Source: Baylisascaris procyonis (taxonomy: Eukaryota > Nematoda > Chromadorea > Rhabditida > Ascarididae). From it: a stretch of DNA of 64,000 nt. The translations under genes were made by a program, and so were the position numbers. The stretch is from positions 2,696,501 to 2,760,500 of the forward strand of contig JAZARR010000213.1 in assembly GCA_037389465.1 (NCBI GenBank), given 5' to 3'. Under the pieces are notes generated by a model. That model saw only the letters and a program-made list of their open reading frames with translations. It made no database searches and was not told where the DNA came from. Position 1 is the stretch's first letter, and each line of letters opens with the position of its first letter. This document shows, piece after piece, positions 60,036 to 64,000 of this stretch.

Positions 60036-63000
60036 AACGTGTGAGAAAAAAGTATATGAGCGGGCGAGCAAGAGGGGAAAAAACTTTCTTAAGGCTATAA
60101 TTCAGGCGAACATATATTTCAGACATACACTTCTGAAGTTCACAGCTACAGAAATATAACGTAAAACATAACTGAGGTGTTCTATCCATTGAATCGTTTC
60201 TTCCGCGATGAGATTTTATCATCTAACAATGTGTGGATGAAAAAATTTTGTGAAATATGTTCGACAAAGGGAGCAAAATATTTGCGTTATGGACCATGGA
60301 GAATACTACTCAGTTAATACGAAGAATATCTCAGAAATGAGTGGAATAAATCAACATATTTTACTGAATTTCACATTGTTTTATTCCATTCCTTGCGCAT
60401 AATATTTTAAGAGCATTGACAGTTTTCAACATTCAACATGAGTGAATTCTTCTCCTTTATAGCGTTTTAGGCAAATATGAACGAATATGCGATTTTTAGC
60501 CTTTAGCGTGTGAGTTTTGCATTGCAAATAACCACGACTCTATTTTTCGTCGTAATAGCCGTTCAAATTGCTAACTGAAAATTGTTGCTTGCTATAAACA
60601 GGTGAACTAGAAGACGTTTTGAGAGCCGCTCATTAAATAATTCATTATAAGCTGTTTTGAAAAAAATATCATTAAGAATTGAAGTCGCCAAGAATTTTGA
60701 TTTGCTGCTTTTTTTTTAAATTTTTTTGCCTTTTGAAAAGAATTAATCAGTATTCAGACGTAAAATTTTCAGAGAAGTTTTTTATTCCAGTACTCGTAGA
60801 AATCGTCTACCCAGAGAGGAGTGCACAGAGATGGTTGAAGAAGAGTGTAAAGTGATGAGTAGACAGAGGTAAAATGATATATTTGTTTGCAAAAATTGTT
60901 CACGCTTTAATATCCTAGAAAAAAAAAAGAAAGATTGTTCGCTATAAATTATATCTTCAAAATAGGTTGTAAATTGAAAAGCAAAAATTATTTCGAGTGC
61001 TAAAACCAAATTAACGTCCAATTCACAAAACGTTTCAATGTTATGCGTTATGTGCGAACTGAAATCAATGATAAGTGATACTGATTATGGTGGTAGTGCA
61101 CTAACTATTTCAAGTTATGAGTAATGCTGCCTCGCGAAGTTGCGCTAGCCACCGTCTATCCAGTCGTTATAATTGCAAACACATTTACGAAACACTATTA
61201 TCAATAGAGGCATTCACTTGTTATGGAATGAGAATGAATGGCGGTATAGCCGATTGGAAAGATATGACTGCCGCATATGAATTCTGTGGTCCTCTACTAA
61301 AATGAGTTTATAAAGAAGACAATCCGCAAAAATATGTGCGCATGATAACTTGCAGTAATTCGGTAGGCATCATAACCTGTAAAATTTGTGGCTTTTTTTC
61401 AACAAATTTTCCATTTGTCATGCACTTAACTTTTCTCGGTTCTTGCATAAACGAAAAGAAAAGGTATGTGAAGAAATATTATTGAATACTGTTATATTGA
61501 AATTTGACGTTAAACTTTTCATATGCGCAAAGCATACCGTTATTGCATCAAATGAATAATCGTAACGATGGACATGTTGCTGCTTAAAAGCCTATGCTAA
61601 ATCTACGATTGCTTTTTTTGTACCGAATGTGCACTAAAGGTACTAATAAGTTACACTATAACAAATACAAATCCCATCATATGTGAATATTCAAGGAACA
61701 CTTAAAATTTTAGAAAGTGGAGAAAATTAGAAAAAGAAATTATCGCCCTACCAAACTTAAAGAAACGCTCTTAAATCAAGAAATATTATTGCCGAACGAA
61801 ACACTGATAATGAAACAATCATTGTTTATAAGCCACAAATGTTTTTTTTAAAAATTAGTTCAGTCTACAAGCTATTGAAAGAAAACAATTTCCTCATCTA
61901 GCATGCTAGCTATAAAATTTTTATCGACTTTCTAAAAAAGCCTGATGGAATTTGAGTAGAAACAACGGTGTTCAATGCGATTACACTAAATGGAAAAAAA
62001 ACAAAAAAAAGTGGCCACTTTGAGTGGACTAAAAATTGTCAATCCCAAATGAATACCATTAACGCTCATTGCAGAGAATGCTTGCCGGAATCAGAGGCTT
62101 CTTTGGTATCCCCACAGCTAGATGATAGCGTCTTTACATACGCAGTTCACTATGTCCGATGGAAAGATTTCAGATGTTTTCTTACTTTTTTTTCGCACTA
62201 ACTATCCACTTTGTACTCAAAGAATATTGAAATTACTTTCCTATATTCCCAAGTGACACCTCGCTACAATTCTGCATTTCCATTACTGCAAGAAAAAAAT
62301 GTTTACGCACGATGATTCGTTTCGAATTGCAAAAAACCTTAGAATATTTGGTTTTTTATTTGTAAATTGAAAAAAATGTAAATGAAAAAATCGTTTCAAA
62401 TAATTCTTAGCCGTATATTCGTTCGCAGTTGCTTCTCCTGGGCTTATTGTGAGGGAGATGAGAAATGATACTCGGATGCGTTTTCTCAATACAGATTTGC
62501 TACAATATTCATTGGACAACAACGTGTATATGATCAGTATTGAAAAAACGATCTTGTTGAAGATCATCAAACGTTTAGCAGCTAAGCTCAATTTCTAATA
62601 AAGGTTATTTTTTTGTACATTTATGAGAATGGTCGTTGCCACTACATTATTTTGTGTACGATTATTGCAAGGATACCTTCACAGGATCGCGTTCCTCGCC
62701 GACAAAATTTTAATGAAAATACTTTTTTTTGTTTGGTAATTTGTTACTATACAGGAAAAAAATAATTTGTTACTATACAGGCAGCGTTTTTACAAGTCAT
62801 TCGCTTAGTGGTCACTTGATTTCAAAGTTTTACTCAATAAGAGCTTTGCAAACCTTTTCGACCACTTCAATAATTCAGTATACACAGGAGGACGTTGTTT
62901 CGCTCCCCTAGCACAAGTTATAAGCTGCAACATACCGCTCCTCGAAATATTCGCTACTAACTATTTGCAAGGAAGATGTTAGTCTTTGATCAAATTCAAA

Positions 63001-64000
63001 CATACTAGATACTGCGAAAAAACTAACAAAATCGATAATCGATTTTTTGAGGTAATACTTGATGCTAATTATTCTCTATGAAATTGTTCAACTGAAATGA
63101 GGAATGGTCGACTTTCAGGGTTTCTTCACGAAAATAGCATCTAAAAGTGTCGTTTCTTGATTACTAAAAACCTTCAAAGAATTCTAATGTTACAAATTTT
63201 TGTGCATTTCGCTCTTTTACATTCACATTGGAGAAAATTACGTCGATGGAAAATTAATGGCTGGCACTTCTCAATATGACATAATGGACTAGAGACGAAG
63301 TGAATTAGTGTGGTTAGAAAAGATACTCGAAGTTTGAGTCATTCACTGAAATGCTACAGAGAATTAAAATATTTAAGCATGAGCATAGCTCAGTTGTGGC
63401 AGCCGATTGATTAATAAATGCTGTCACTTGAAGGAAGAAAGAGGACGCCAGAAGACACTAAAAATGCTCCTCCGTAAAAAAGACTAGGGCTTGAATTCCC
63501 GGCTAATTGCTTTATGCAAAAATATGGCAATAAATAAAGCGAGCTATGACCAGGCAAGAGTAAAGTTGCATAATGCTTTGCGCCTGTTGGTTAAACTCTG
63601 AACACCGTAGAAGTACGAATAAAGTTCCGCCTTCAACACGATCCTCATCCCTGCTTATGTTAAACATGAAGTAATCCTCATCCCAGACAGGCCACCCGCT
63701 TAATGTAACCAATTCACTTTTCCGCCATGAACTTAGAAACCTCCGTGTTTGGACGCCACATTTTGAACGGATAGTTGCAGCCAGCCAGCTTGCCCAATTT
63801 CTGGATATAAAAGTAGCCACATCTTAGCAAACTTTTTCGGAAATTTTGAAATATGCACATTTGGCCGCAGACTCGCGCTCACAAAATTGCACTTACATGC
63901 AAAACTGCAACTCACAGCACTCACACAGCTGCTGAATGAAAAGAGGAGTATTTGCAGCTAGAAATGCTTACACTTTACCTAGCTGGCTGCTAGCGTTTCA
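60034..64000. other. Right end of window, no confirmed gene
   Basis: Short open segments with protein-like composition occur on the plus strand at 61117-61305 (62 codons from ATG) and 61965-62201, and on the minus strand at 63512-63820 in a patch of higher GC that runs to about 63960. None has a recognised domain or clear splice partners. A 19-base direct repeat containing an acceptor-like ctatacag lies at 62737-62755 and 62763-62781. Confidence 0.35.

Noticed and set aside
63381..63403. tRNA D-arm-like sequence gagcatagctcagttgtggc
   Set aside because: No matching anticodon arm, T arm or acceptor stem could be folded around it.

Overview
This is a eukaryotic nuclear window, AT-rich (roughly 30% GC by eye), with split genes, GT-AG introns, TTTTCAG-type acceptors, many long (TA)n microsatellites and at least one good candidate spliced-leader acceptor next to a start codon. 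Protein similarity, intron structure and composition point to a nematode. A spirurid/filarial (clade III) species is my guess, but species cannot be fixed from the sequence alone. Exon models below were built by hand from reading frames, splice sites and remembered protein families. No search was run.

Layout. 0-7.3 kb is a compact cluster of conserved genes. On the minus strand lie COQ4 (ubiquinone biosynthesis, 3' end beyond base 1) and, upstream of it, DNLZ/TIM15 (mitochondrial Hsp70 escort zinc protein). A roughly 1-kb divergent interval with a perfect TGACGTCA and a CACGTG separates them from POLE3 (histone-fold subunit of DNA polymerase epsilon and CHRAC) on the plus strand. 9.9-20.2 kb holds EIF2B4 (eIF2B delta) on the minus strand in 12 exons, all joining in phase to give a 545-residue protein. 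Just upstream on the same strand is an unrecognised two-exon gene of 121 codons, in an operon-like arrangement with EIF2B4. 26.0-32.7 kb holds a seven-exon class A peptide GPCR on the minus strand (383 residues, neuropeptide-receptor type). Several of its normally invariant motif positions are changed.

The rest (about 20.2-26 kb and 32.7-64 kb) is gene-poor. It carries (TA)n arrays, a recent 262-bp tandem duplication at 47.1-47.6 kb, and a few isolated open, coding-like segments that I list at low confidence. No CRISPR array, rRNA, convincing tRNA, intact transposon or bacterial-type operon is visible.

The genes are mostly housekeeping: mitochondrial function (COQ4, DNLZ), chromatin/replication (POLE3), translation control (EIF2B4), plus a signalling receptor. 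The least explained items are the unknown gene upstream of EIF2B4, antisense-open GC-richer islands flanking EIF2B4 exon 11, a two-strand coding-like island in a GPCR intron, a foldback hairpin in the DNLZ intron, and a 58-nt three-way-junction structure near 25.4 kb.
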